Positions 8,415-16,488 of a stretch of DNA of 20,435 bases are shown here, one piece after another. The position numbers were made by a program, and so were the translations under genes. Positions within the stretch are counted from its first letter, which is position 1; each line of letters begins with the position of its first letter. This stretch comes from Finegoldia magna. Lineage in GTDB: Bacteria; Bacillota; Clostridia; Tissierellales; Peptoniphilaceae. The notes below the pieces were generated by a model. That model did no database searches. It had not been told where the DNA came from and saw nothing but the letters and a program-made list of their open reading frames with translations. The stretch spans positions 1 to 20,435 of the forward strand of contig NZ_JAGYZD010000009.1 of the NCBI RefSeq assembly GCF_018371055.1, read 5' to 3'.

Positions 8415-10231
8415 AATCCCATATCCTTCATATTTTGTGAGATGGTGTCCATCAAGTCGTTTGATTCAGCCTGTAATGACAACAACTCACGATGGATTTC
8501 TACCATACGCTCTTCAAAGTCCACTCCATCATCTTCAATAGGTTCCACACCTACATAGGCTCCTGGAGTTAGCGACCAGCCCTTTTCCTCTATTTCAGAA
8601 ATGGAAGCTAGCTTACAAAGGCCAGGGACATCGGCATAGACGCCTTCTCCGAACTTTTCGTAAAGCCAATTGGCTTCCTTGGCTATTGAGAGAATTTCAT
8701 TAAGTTCTGCAAGCTTTGTATCATAGGCTTCTTGGGTTTTTTTCTTTTGGCGTTTTTCTGCAGCTTTAACTACTTTTTTTGCCTCTGAGCGAAGGGCTTT
8801 TGCTTTTTCTGATAGGTCATGTATTTGGTCTGCGAAAGCTTTGTCACTGCCTAGAGCAGAGTGATATTCGTTAAGAAGGGCAGTATATTTATCAAACTCT
8901 CCACGATAAAGCCATACAAGGGCATTCATGTTTTTAAGTTGCCAATCAGACCATTCGTTAAGAGTACGGTCTACGACTGTATAGTAATTTCTTGCATCAA
9001 TGAAAAGAACCTTATCCTTGATAGCATCTGACTTTCCCTTATCAAAGAACCAAAGAGAACAAGGCAATGACTTGGTGTAGAAGAAGTTATTACCGACACT
9101 AATCATCGCATCTACGTGACCTGTTTTAACAAGGCTTTCTCTAATATCTTTATCCTTGCCTTGGCTATCTGTGGAAGAAGAAGCCATTACAAAGCCAGCA
9201 CGTCCTGTTTCGTTAAGGTAACTGTAGAAATATGAAATCCATAAGTAGTTACCATTACCAACTTCTTTATTCTTATTTATACTTGGCATACCGAAAGGCA
9301 GACGTTTTGCGCTTTCACATGATTCAGCTTTTACCTTATCAACATTGAAAGGAGGGTTTGCCATTACATAATCGCAACAACCATCAAGATTGTGGGCATC
9401 ATGATAAAAGCTATTTGCTTCATCACCGGATTTGATAACACCAGTAAGACCATGAACTGCCATGTTCATAAGGCAAAGCTGAGCATTATATTCAACCTTT
9501 TCCTGACCATAGAAAGTCATAGTGCTATTGGCGTTCATTCCAGCTGCATTTACAAAATCACCTGATTGAATGAACATACCACCAGAGCCACAAGCCGGGT
9601 CGAGTAATACACCACTTGTAGGTTCAATAATATTAACAATCATCTTTACGAGAGACTTAGGCGTAAAGAAAACGCCATCATCTGATGCGATGTTCTTTGC
9701 AAATTTATTTAAGAAATACTCATAGATTATTCCGATAATATCTCCACCGACTTCATCAAGAGCGGAATTATTAAATATACGAAGAAGTTCTGATAAAATC
9801 TCATCAGAAAAATCTGTATAAGTTTTAGGCAGTATACCGACTAACTGTTCACTCTGATCTTCGATGAGCTGCATGGCATTATTGACCACTTCACCTAAAC
9901 TATTCATGTTGTGACCATCTTTATTAACAAGTCCGGCAGATGATATGTCTTCAGGAAGATTTAATAAGTAATCATACTGTGCTTCCTTTGGAAGATATAA
10001 TGCACTTTTAGCTACAAAGTCACTTGCTTCAACAGGTATAACTCGACCACCACGAGATGGGCGTCCTTTTAAGATCTCTGCTTCAACCATCTTGTATCTG
10101 CTATATGCGTAACGTAGGAAAATAAGTCCAAGCACAGGCATACAATATTGATTTGATGTCAATTTTGAACCCGCACGTAATAAATCTGCAGATTCCCATA
10201 ATTCTGTTTCAAGTTTTCTTATATTAATCAT
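8411..10231 (-). CDS. hsdM: Type I restriction-modification DNA methyltransferase, M subunit (N6-adenine)
   Basis: HsdM protects host DNA by methylating adenine within the site read by HsdS, using S-adenosylmethionine. The 606-aa protein shows the N-terminal helical HsdM domain (about 5-150), FFTP at 188-191, the cofactor-binding motif DPACGSGG at 211-218 and the catalytic NPPF at 292-295. A charged, probably coiled-coil stretch near 470-520 (Lys/Glu/Ala-rich, KAAEKRQKKKTQEAYDTKLA) precedes the C-terminal region that usually contacts HsdS. The ATG overlaps the stop of the small regulator by 4 bp, and GGAG lies 11 nt upstream. All catalytic residues are present, so the methylase should be active. 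Confidence 0.96.
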   Translation of the reverse strand: MINIRKLETELWESADLLRAGSKLTSNQYCMPVLGLIFLRYAYSRYKMVEAEILKGRPSRGGRVIPVEASDFVAKSALYLPKEAQYDYLLNLPEDISSAGLVNKDGHNMNSLGEVVNNAMQLIEDQSEQLVGILPKTYTDFSDEILSELLRIFNNSALDEVGGDIIGIIYEYFLNKFAKNIASDDGVFFTPKSLVKMIVNIIEPTSGVLLDPACGSGGMFIQSGDFVNAAGMNANSTMTFYGQEKVEYNAQLCLMNMAVHGLTGVIKSGDEANSFYHDAHNLDGCCDYVMANPPFNVDKVKAESCESAKRLPFGMPSINKNKEVGNGNYLWISYFYSYLNETGRAGFVMASSSTDSQGKDKDIRESLVKTGHVDAMISVGNNFFYTKSLPCSLWFFDKGKSDAIKDKVLFIDARNYYTVVDRTLNEWSDWQLKNMNALVWLYRGEFDKYTALLNEYHSALGSDKAFADQIHDLSEKAKALRSEAKKVVKAAEKRQKKKTQEAYDTKLAELNEILSIAKEANWLYEKFGEGVYADVPGLCKLASISEIEEKGWSLTPGAYVGVEPIEDDGVDFEERMVEIHRELLSLQAESNDLMDTISQNMKDMGL

Positions 10232-10464
10232 TTCGATTTTCTCTCCGACTTAAAGTCAAGCCATGCCTCTTCAACACTTGCGTAGTCGATATCATTCTTA
10301 AGGCAAAACTCCTTTATATTCTTCATCGCAATAAGGTTAGGCTTTGCTTTACCGCCTTCCCATCTATTAACAGTAGAAAATGCCACCTGTACTTCTTTGG
10401 CAAAGTCCTGCTGTGTTAAAAAACATCTCTGTCTGATTCTTTTAATTTCTTCTGGAAATCCCAT
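10228..10464 (-). CDS. XRE-family helix-turn-helix regulator, first gene of the defence operon
   Basis: A small 78-aa protein that is almost entirely one DNA-binding domain. Residues ~5-55 form the Cro/CI-type helix-turn-helix: the LTQQDFAKEVQVAFSTVNRWEGGKAKP segment contains the Gln and Ser-Thr-Val-Asn-Arg-Trp positions typical of the recognition helix. AAGGAG sits 7 nt before the ATG, and the stop overlaps the hsdM start (ATGA). Being first in the operon, it is well placed to repress its own promoter and so set the dose of the methylase and restriction subunits, as small controller proteins do in other restriction systems. That control role is inference. The domain is clear; the target site is not. 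Confidence 0.88.
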   Translation of the reverse strand: MGFPEEIKRIRQRCFLTQQDFAKEVQVAFSTVNRWEGGKAKPNLIAMKNIKEFCLKNDIDYASVEEAWLDFKSERKSK

Positions 10465-10491
10465 GTTGCATCTCCTTGTCTTAAATATCTC

Positions 10492-10531
10492 AAAAATATA
10501 GCATTATAATAACACAAAATTATGTATTTTT
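10492..10531 (-). promoter_or_regulatory. Probable promoter of the defence operon
   Basis: On the - strand a perfect -10 hexamer TATAAT lies at 10508-10503, about 40 bp before the regulator's ATG. No good -35 hexamer is present at 16-18 bp, only A-rich sequence, which would fit a promoter that is weak or under activator/repressor control. AAAAATA (10531-10525) and TATTTTT (10498-10492) flank the -10 box as an inverted pair and could be regulator half-sites, but such pairs arise easily by chance in AT-rich DNA. Confidence 0.5.
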
Positions 10532-10599
10532 CTACCATTCAGTCCATCTGTAACTTTATAGGTCACCTTAGAATGTGGGCTTTTTTTATTTGCGAAAAG

Positions 10600-10830
10600 C
10601 ATTGGAAGCAAACATCTCGCAGGAATATCTGGACTGCGCAACAATCTCGCAGAATATCTTGGTGAAAATTTAATGATCTTATTCGCTCAGTCTCACGGCG
10701 AAAAACTTCTGTGTAGGAAAATGAAATGAAGATTTTCTTGTTCGAAGCGTCGCTCACAAGAAACATTAAATTTTCTATGGTGATATTCAGCTCGATTGTT
10801 AACCCAAGAACTTTCCTGATGATTGAGGAA
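10600..10830. repeat. Large imperfect palindrome (hairpin element) upstream of secA
   Basis: The clearest arms are 10640-10675 and 10764-10800: read on opposite strands they share AACAATC, GAATATC and GAAAATTTAATG with short interruptions. Pairing extends outward more weakly on both sides to about 10611 and 10828. Inside lies a smaller stem, TTTCTTGT (10735-10742) with ACAAGAAA (10756-10763). The segment ATCTCGCAG(G)AATATCT occurs twice in tandem on the left side (from 10613 and 10643). A 90-codon - strand frame covers 10563-10835, but it lacks a ribosome binding site and simply follows the hairpin. The structure suggests a noncoding repeat or a miniature mobile element; family membership needs genome-wide matching. 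The rest of 10465-11010 holds only the two promoters. Confidence 0.65.
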
Positions 10831-10941
10831 TACATTTTAACTTAAACCGGGTGAGTGGGGGCAAATTTCATCTAAAATTATTGGCTCTGTAATTTTTTTG
10901 AAAATTTTATAAGTGATTTCCTTTAAATGTTGATGTTTTTG

Positions 10942-10970
10942 TTGTAAATGATGTGTTTACATGTTAAAAT
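10942..10970 (+). promoter_or_regulatory. Promoter of secA
   Basis: TTGTAA at 10942-10947 and TAAAAT at 10965-10970 are separated by exactly 17 bp, close to the housekeeping sigma consensus. The -10 box ends 40 bp before the secA ATG. It lies after the palindromic element, so the element is probably not in the secA leader. Confidence 0.7.
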
Positions 10971-11010
10971 AAAAGGTAGTATTTATAGATATTAAAGTAA
11001 GGAGATTTAT

Positions 11011-13740
11011 ATGGGAGTATTTGAATCTATTTTTGGCTCAGCTAATAAAAAAGAGCTAAAGAAGATAGAACCAATTATTAAAAAAATTGAATCATATGAT
11101 AAGTCTATGCAACAATTATCAGATGATGAATTAAAGCATAAAACTGTTGAATTCAAGGAAAGATTAAAGAACGGCGAAACTTTGGACGATATTTTACCAG
11201 AAGCATTTGCTGTAGTTAGAGAAGCCAGCTACAGAGTTTTGGGTATGAAACAATATCGTGTGCAATTAATCGGTGGTGTTGTTTTGCATCAAGGTAGAAT
11301 TGCAGAAATGAAAACTGGTGAAGGTAAGACTTTGGTTGCAACTTTACCTGCATATTTGAATGCGCTTAGTGGTAAGGGCGTTCACGTGGTTACTGTCAAT
11401 GATTATCTTGCAAAGAGAGATAAGGAATGGATGGGAAAAGTTCACGAATTTTTGGGATTAACTGTAGGCGTTATCGTTTATGGTTTGGACAATGATGAAA
11501 GACGTGAAAACTACGCTTGTGATATTACTTACGGTACTAATAACCAATACGGTTTCGACTATTTGCGTGACAACATGGTTATTTACAAAAAAGACAAGGT
11601 TCAAAGAGGTCTTAACTTTGCAATCGTGGACGAAGTTGACTCTATCTTAATAGATGAAGCTAGAACTCCACTTATTATTTCTGGTCAAGGCGACGAATCT
11701 ACAGACATGTACATGAGAGCAAATATTTTTGCTAATGGTTTGACTGGACGTATTATGGATCCAGAAGAGGATAAGCCAGATATTTTCGATCGTGAATTCA
11801 AGGATGAAACTGTTGATTTCTTAGTTGACGAAAAGAGAAAAACTGCCAGTCTTACAGAAATTGGTACTAAAAAAGCCGAAGAATATTTTGGCGTGGAAAA
11901 CTTGTCTGACCCTAATAACATGGAATTAGCTCACCACATCAACCAAGCTTTGAAGGCTAACAATACAATGAAAAGAGACATTGATTACGTAGTAAAAGAT
12001 GACGAAATCCTTATCGTCGATGAATTTACTGGTCGTATCATGGAAGGTAGAAGATATTCTGATGGTCTTCACCAAGCAATAGAAGCAAAAGAAGGTGTTG
12101 AAGTTAAGAGCGAATCTAAAACTTTGGCGACAGTTACATTCCAAAACTACTTCAGAATGTACAACAAATTAAGTGGTATGACTGGTACTGCCAAGACTGA
12201 AGAAGCGGAATTCAATGAAATCTACAAGATGGACGTTGTTGAAATTCCTACTAACAAACCAGTAGCCAGAGTTGACGAACAAGACAGAGTTTACATCAAT
12301 GAAAATGCTAAGTTCAATGCAATCGTTGAAGAAATAAAAGAAATTCATAAGACTGGACAACCAATTCTAGTTGGTACTATTTCAATTGAAGTTTCAGAAA
12401 AATTGTCCAAATTATTGAAGAAAAACGGAATCAACCACGACGTATTGAATGCAAAGCAACACGAACGTGAAGCAGAAATCGTAGCACAAGCAGGTATGTT
12501 TGACAAAGTTACTATCGCAACAAACATGGCAGGTCGTGGTACCGACATTCTTTTAGGTGGTAACCCAGATTTCTTAGCAAAACACGATATGAAAAAACAA
12601 GGTTACGGCGAATACGTAATCGAAAGTTTGGATTCATTCTTACCAAGCACAGACGAAGAATTAGTTGCAGCAAGAAATGTATACAACGAATTATACAAAA
12701 AATACAAGAAAATGACTGACGAAGATAAGAAAAAAGTTATCGAAGTCGGAGGATTATATATAATTGGTACTGAACGTCACGAATCACGTCGTATTGACAA
12801 CCAATTGCGTGGTCGTTCTGGCCGTCAAGGAGACCCTGGTAAATCAAGATTCTTCGTTTCATTGGGAGACAACTTAATGAGATTGTTCGGTGGAGAAACT
12901 ATCCAAAAATACGCTGAATCTGGCAAATTCCCAGAAGACGAACCAATGGAATTCAGAACAATCACAAAAGCAATCGAAAGAGCGCAAACAAAAGTTGAAT
13001 CTAACAACTTTGGTATCAGAAAGAACGTATTGAAATACGACGATGTTATGAATGCGCAACGTAAAGTAATTTATGCTGAAAGAGATAAAGTACTTGACGG
13101 TGAAGACATGCACGAATCTATCGTTGCTATGATTAAGGACATCATTGCTAATGCAATTGACACATATTGCCAAGATTCAAAATCAGAAAATTGGGAAATG
13201 GAAGCATTGATGACATATCTTAACACATTTATTCCAGAAGGAACATTGGATCTTACAAGACTTAACAGCTACAACAAGAAAACTTTCACAGATTATGTAA
13301 CACAAAAAGCATTGGAAGTTTACGGCGAAAAAGAAGAAGCCATCGGCAAAGAAAAATTCAGAGAAATCGAACGTGTAATTCTTCTTATGGTTGTAGATAG
13401 AAAATGGATGGATCACATCGATGCTATGGATCAATTGCGTCAAGGTATCGGTCTAAGAGCGTTCGGTCAACAAGACCCAGTAAGAGCTTACAACAACGAA
13501 GGTTTCGAAATGTTTGAAGATATGAACCACTCTATAAAAGAAGACACAGTTAGAGGAATGTTCAACGTTCAACCAGTTGAAGAAATCGAAAGAAAACAAG
13601 TAGCTCACGAAACATCAGCAACAGGTGGAGAAGAAGAAATTAACAAACCAGTAGTTAAAGGTAAGAAAATCGGTAGAAATGATCCATGTCCATGCGGAAG
13701 TGGTAAGAAATACAAAAACTGCTGTGGTAAAAACAGATAA
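11011..13740 (+). CDS. secA: Preprotein translocase ATPase SecA
   Basis: SecA drives unfolded proteins through the SecYEG channel using ATP; it works at the inner face of the membrane. The 909-aa length is normal for the single full-length form. Seen: N-terminal [14 protein letters not shown] with Walker A GEGKT at 103-107, [16 protein letters not shown] with the Walker B DEVD at 207-210, the second helicase lobe with [10 protein letters not shown] and the Arg-rich [13 protein letters not shown] segment, and a C-terminal zinc-binding SEC-C tail [14 protein letters not shown] with Cys 893, 895, 904 and 905, which binds zinc and often contacts SecB or lipids/ribosome. AAGGAG lies 6 nt before the ATG. 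Order secA-prfB is known from other Firmicutes. No defects seen. Confidence 0.98.
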   Translation: MGVFESIFGSANKKELKKIEPIIKKIESYDKSMQQLSDDELKHKTVEFKERLKNGETLDDILPEAFAVVREASYRVLGMKQYRVQLIGGVVLHQGRIAEMKTGEGKTLVATLPAYLNALSGKGVHVVTVNDYLAKRDKEWMGKVHEFLGLTVGVIVYGLDNDERRENYACDITYGTNNQYGFDYLRDNMVIYKKDKVQRGLNFAIVDEVDSILIDEARTPLIISGQGDESTDMYMRANIFANGLTGRIMDPEEDKPDIFDREFKDETVDFLVDEKRKTASLTEIGTKKAEEYFGVENLSDPNNMELAHHINQALKANNTMKRDIDYVVKDDEILIVDEFTGRIMEGRRYSDGLHQAIEAKEGVEVKSESKTLATVTFQNYFRMYNKLSGMTGTAKTEEAEFNEIYKMDVVEIPTNKPVARVDEQDRVYINENAKFNAIVEEIKEIHKTGQPILVGTISIEVSEKLSKLLKKNGINHDVLNAKQHEREAEIVAQAGMFDKVTIATNMAGRGTDILLGGNPDFLAKHDMKKQGYGEYVIESLDSFLPSTDEELVAARNVYNELYKKYKKMTDEDKKKVIEVGGLYIIGTERHESRRIDNQLRGRSGRQGDPGKSRFFVSLGDNLMRLFGGETIQKYAESGKFPEDEPMEFRTITKAIERAQTKVESNNFGIRKNVLKYDDVMNAQRKVIYAERDKVLDGEDMHESIVAMIKDIIANAIDTYCQDSKSENWEMEALMTYLNTFIPEGTLDLTRLNSYNKKTFTDYVTQKALEVYGEKEEAIGKEKFREIERVILLMVVDRKWMDHIDAMDQLRQGIGLRAFGQQDPVRAYNNEGFEMFEDMNHSIKEDTVRGMFNVQPVEEIERKQVAHETSATGGEEEINKPVVKGKKIGRNDPCPCGSGKKYKNCCGKNR

Positions 13741-13799
13741 AAATAAATAGTGGAAAAGGCGAAGTAAATTAGCCAGGGTGAAATGTTTGTTTGTGAATA

Positions 13800-14066
13800 T
13801 TAAACATCAAACATTTATAGCTTAGGATATCATACGGAAAAAATTGTGTTAATTTCAAATTGAAGAACACCGTTAAAAAATCGGACCGCCCGAGCGTAAG
13901 CGAGGCTTGCGATTTTAGGTGTTCGAAATTATGAAATTGCCAATTTTTGTAGTCAGATATCCGTGCTATAAAGTTTGATGTTAACAGTTGAACAACTTAG
14001 CATAAGAATAAATACTTCTTAGAACGCGAAAGGGTAGATATCCGTGCTATAAAGTTTTATATCAAC
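13800..14066. repeat. Second large hairpin element with a duplicated right arm, between secA and prfB
   Basis: Left arm 13803-13831 pairs with right arm 13954-13983 (shared AACATCAAAC, TTTATAGC, GGATATC). Pairing continues inward: AAAAATTG (about 13839) with CAATTTTT (about 13941), and GAACACC (13865-13871) with GGTGTTC (13918-13924), down to a small GC-rich stem GTAAGC/GCTTGC near 13897-13911. A 22-nt stretch of the right arm (13955-13976, starting AGATATCCGTGC) is repeated exactly at 14036-14057, 81 bp later, so two right arms can compete for one left arm. No reading frame of note lies here. The sequence GGATATCTGAC of its arm resembles GGAATATCTGGAC in the element before secA, hinting at one repeat family; this needs checking. 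Confidence 0.65.
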
Positions 14067-14116
14067 AAATGAAACTTTTCAAACACCACCACTATTACAA
14101 AAATAAACACAAACAC

Positions 14117-14145
14117 AAAGGAGGAGAAATCCTCCTTTTTTGTTC
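14117..14145 (+). terminator. Strong intrinsic terminator just upstream of prfB
   Basis: AAAGGAGGA (14117-14125), a GAAA tetraloop (14126-14129) and TCCTCCTTT (14130-14138) form a perfect 9-bp stem followed by TTTGTT. It most simply ends the secA transcript. It lies only 29 nt before the prfB ATG, which leaves no room for a normal promoter after it, so it could also control prfB by attenuation. Confidence 0.85.
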
Positions 14146-14173
14146 AAAAAATATATGCAATTGGAGGATAAAA

Positions 14174-15269
14174 ATGGACGTATTTTTAATTAACGAAAAA
14201 ATAGAAAGTTTATCTCAAAATCTAAAAGAAATAAAGGAGTCTCTTTGACTTAGACAATTTAAGAAAAAAATTAGATGAATTGCAACAAGAAACATTGAAA
14301 CAGGGCTTTTGGGATGACAGCGACAAAGCACAAGGAATCTTCGAAGAATTAAATTCCGTAAAAGACGATGTCGAAAACTACGACGAAATCGAAGAAAAAA
14401 TCGAAGAAGTCAAAATGATGCTCGAAATCAGCAAGGAAGACAACACCGAAGAATACGAAAAAGAAATCTCTAAAACGCTCAAAAATTTGGAAGAAAAAGT
14501 CGACGAATTTAAAATAAAAACTCTCTTAGTGGGAGAATACGACAAAAATAATGCGATATTGTCCATACACGCAGGTGCAGGTGGGACTGAGGCACAAGAT
14601 TGGGCGGAAATGTTACTGAGAATGTACACTAGGTGGATTGCAGACAAGAAATATTCCTACAAAATCACCGACTACAATCAAGACACAGAAGGCGGCATCA
14701 AATCCGTATCGTTAATCGTACAAGGAATTAACGCGTATGGATTTTTGAAAAGCGAAAAAGGAGTCCATAGACTTGTCAGAATTTCTCCGTTTGACCAACA
14801 AAAACGTCGCCACACATCATTTGCATCAGTGGACGTGTTCCCAGAAATCAAAGACAGCCACAACATCCAAATCGACGACAAAGATTTGAAAGTGGACACC
14901 TACAGAGCATCCGGTGCCGGTGGACAACACGTCAACATGACAGACTCTGCAGTTAGAATCACACACATTCCAACAGGAGTCACAGTTCAATGTCAAACAG
15001 AAAGATCGCAAATTGCCAATAGAAAATACGCCATGGATATGTTAATCGCGAAATTAATAATGATAAAAGAAGAAGAAAAGCGTGAAAAAATCGAAGACAT
15101 CCAAGGAAAATACAACCAAATCGCGTGGGGATCCCAAATCAGATCCTACGTCTTCCAACCATACACATTAGTAAAAGACCACAGAACAAACTGCGAAAGC
15201 TCTCAAGTGCAAGACGTGTTGGACGGTGATTTGGATAAATTCATAAATGCGTATTTGAGCCACAATTAA
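14174..15269 (+). CDS. prfB: Peptide chain release factor 2, made by +1 programmed frameshift
   Basis: RF2 ends translation at UGA and UAA by releasing the finished peptide on the ribosome. Reading starts at ATG 14174 (GGAGG 6 nt upstream), runs 24 codons to an in-frame TGA at 14246-14248, then continues in the +1 frame from GAC at 14247 to the stop at 15267-15269, giving 364 aa. The stop codon is thus not a defect. In that full protein the SPF motif that reads UGA/UAA falls at 204-206 and the GGQ motif that catalyses release at 249-251, one residue from the E. coli positions, which confirms start and shift. The residue four before GGQ is Ala (YRASGAGGQ), the usual form. A plain frame search would only find a frame beginning near 14280 and miss the N-terminal domain. 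Confidence 0.97.
14235..14249 (+). promoter_or_regulatory. prfB: prfB autoregulatory frameshift site
   Basis: AGGAG at 14235-14239 acts as an internal Shine-Dalgarno-like sequence, followed by three bases and the slip codon CTT (14243-14245), the stop TGA (14246-14248) and C (14249). The spacing and the CTTTGAC heptamer match the classic RF2 feedback switch: when RF2 is scarce the ribosome pauses at UGA and slips one base forward, making more RF2; when RF2 is plentiful translation ends early. Confidence 0.97.
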
Positions 15270-15305
15270 ACAACATATAGTACAATATAGAAAAGGAGGG
15301 ATAGA

Positions 15306-16424
15306 ATGGAATATGTTATTTTCAATAAAAACACACCGGTATTTTCATTTGAAATGCGTCACGGCAAAATCATAAAAATCATAGAAGTATTCAATCCAGA
15401 ATACAGGCCGTTGCAAGTGAAATACAATAGAAGTAAGAATATAATCGAAAAAAATAGTTTCGAACATTTTCTAAAAGGCAGAAGAATTCCAGACACCAGA
15501 CAGGACAAGGACATTCTTCTAGAAAACCTTCAAGGGAAATCTCTTTACGAACTAAGCTTGGCGTATTACGGACTATCTCTTTCTGATCAATATTGGATAA
15601 AATCAAAAAACGACAGCGTAGAGTGGAAAGATATCAACTTTTTCCAAAATGATTTCTCACAAGATATGGGACTGTTTATGTTTGGCAAATCAGACAGCTC
15701 ATTTTCTTTGAAAACTCCAAACAACACATCAGATGGTTGGCTCAAAAAAGCGTGGATTATAGATGATGACAAAAGAATGCTTGTCAAAGGCTCATCCAAA
15801 CCATATTATCAAGAAGCTTTCAACGAAAAAATCGCCTACGAAATTTCACGAATTCTAGGTATCAATCACATTAAATATGAAATAAAAAACATTGGAGATA
15901 AATATTGTTCGGTGTGTGAGAATTTCATTGACGAAAACACTGAACTCATTTCAGTTAATGCGATCGTCCAAAACACTCAAAAACCTAACCACATATCGAT
16001 GTATGAATTTGTGGTAGAAGAATTGCAAAAACTTGGAATATCTGATGCAAAAACCAAAATCGATGACATGCTTCTTCTAGATTATATAATTTTCAACGAG
16101 GACAGACATTTCAATAATTTTGGGTTCATTAGAGATGTTGAATCGCTTGAAATCAAAAACATGGCACCTATCTATGATTCTGGAACAAGCTTGTTCTACA
16201 ACACGCTTGACACTGCGATAAAATCTTACAATCCAGATGTAAAACCGTTCTACACTAACAGACAAAAACAGTTTGAACTAATCAAAGGAAAAATCGACAA
16301 AAATATCGATGCAAATAAAATTCATAAAATAATCGTAGACGTACTTTCAGAAAGTGATTATCTCGAAGAATTTGCACCTGATAGGAAAACAATCATCGCT
16401 GACAGAGTAGCAAATTCTTTATAA
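15306..16424 (+). CDS. HipA-like protein kinase without a visible HipB partner
   Basis: A 372-aa protein whose C-terminal two thirds look like the HipA/CtkA kinase fold. Seen: probable ATP-anchoring Lys161 in MLVKGSS, then NEKIAYEISRILGI (173-186), the catalytic loop NEDRHFNNFG at 264-273 with base Asp266 and Asn271, and the metal-binding Asp291 in APIYDSGTSL. All core residues are intact. The N-terminal part (FLKGRRIPDTRQD near 55-67, LAYYGLSLSDQYWI near 85-98, INFFQNDFS near 110-118) recurs, as I recall, in uncharacterised HipA-like proteins of Clostridia. HipA kinases phosphorylate targets such as glutamyl-tRNA synthetase and cause dormancy; the target here is unknown. AGGAGGG lies just upstream. 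The gene follows prfB by 36 bp. No small HipB-type regulator sits next to it. Confidence 0.8.
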   Translation: MEYVIFNKNTPVFSFEMRHGKIIKIIEVFNPEYRPLQVKYNRSKNIIEKNSFEHFLKGRRIPDTRQDKDILLENLQGKSLYELSLAYYGLSLSDQYWIKSKNDSVEWKDINFFQNDFSQDMGLFMFGKSDSSFSLKTPNNTSDGWLKKAWIIDDDKRMLVKGSSKPYYQEAFNEKIAYEISRILGINHIKYEIKNIGDKYCSVCENFIDENTELISVNAIVQNTQKPNHISMYEFVVEELQKLGISDAKTKIDDMLLLDYIIFNEDRHFNNFGFIRDVESLEIKNMAPIYDSGTSLFYNTLDTAIKSYNPDVKPFYTNRQKQFELIKGKIDKNIDANKIHKIIVDVLSESDYLEEFAPDRKTIIADRVANSL

Positions 16425-16488
16425 TTAATGCATAAAATTTGTGGTTTTTAATTTCATAATGGGTATATAAATCTTGAGGTGTAATTAA

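Noticed and set aside
10563..10835. 90-codon - strand reading frame before secA
   Set aside because: No ribosome binding site, composition follows the palindrome, and no recognisable domain. Treated as a repeat, not a gene.
14246..14248. prfB as a pseudogene because of an in-frame TGA
   Set aside because: The context is the classic RF2 frameshift site and motif positions fit the shifted product.
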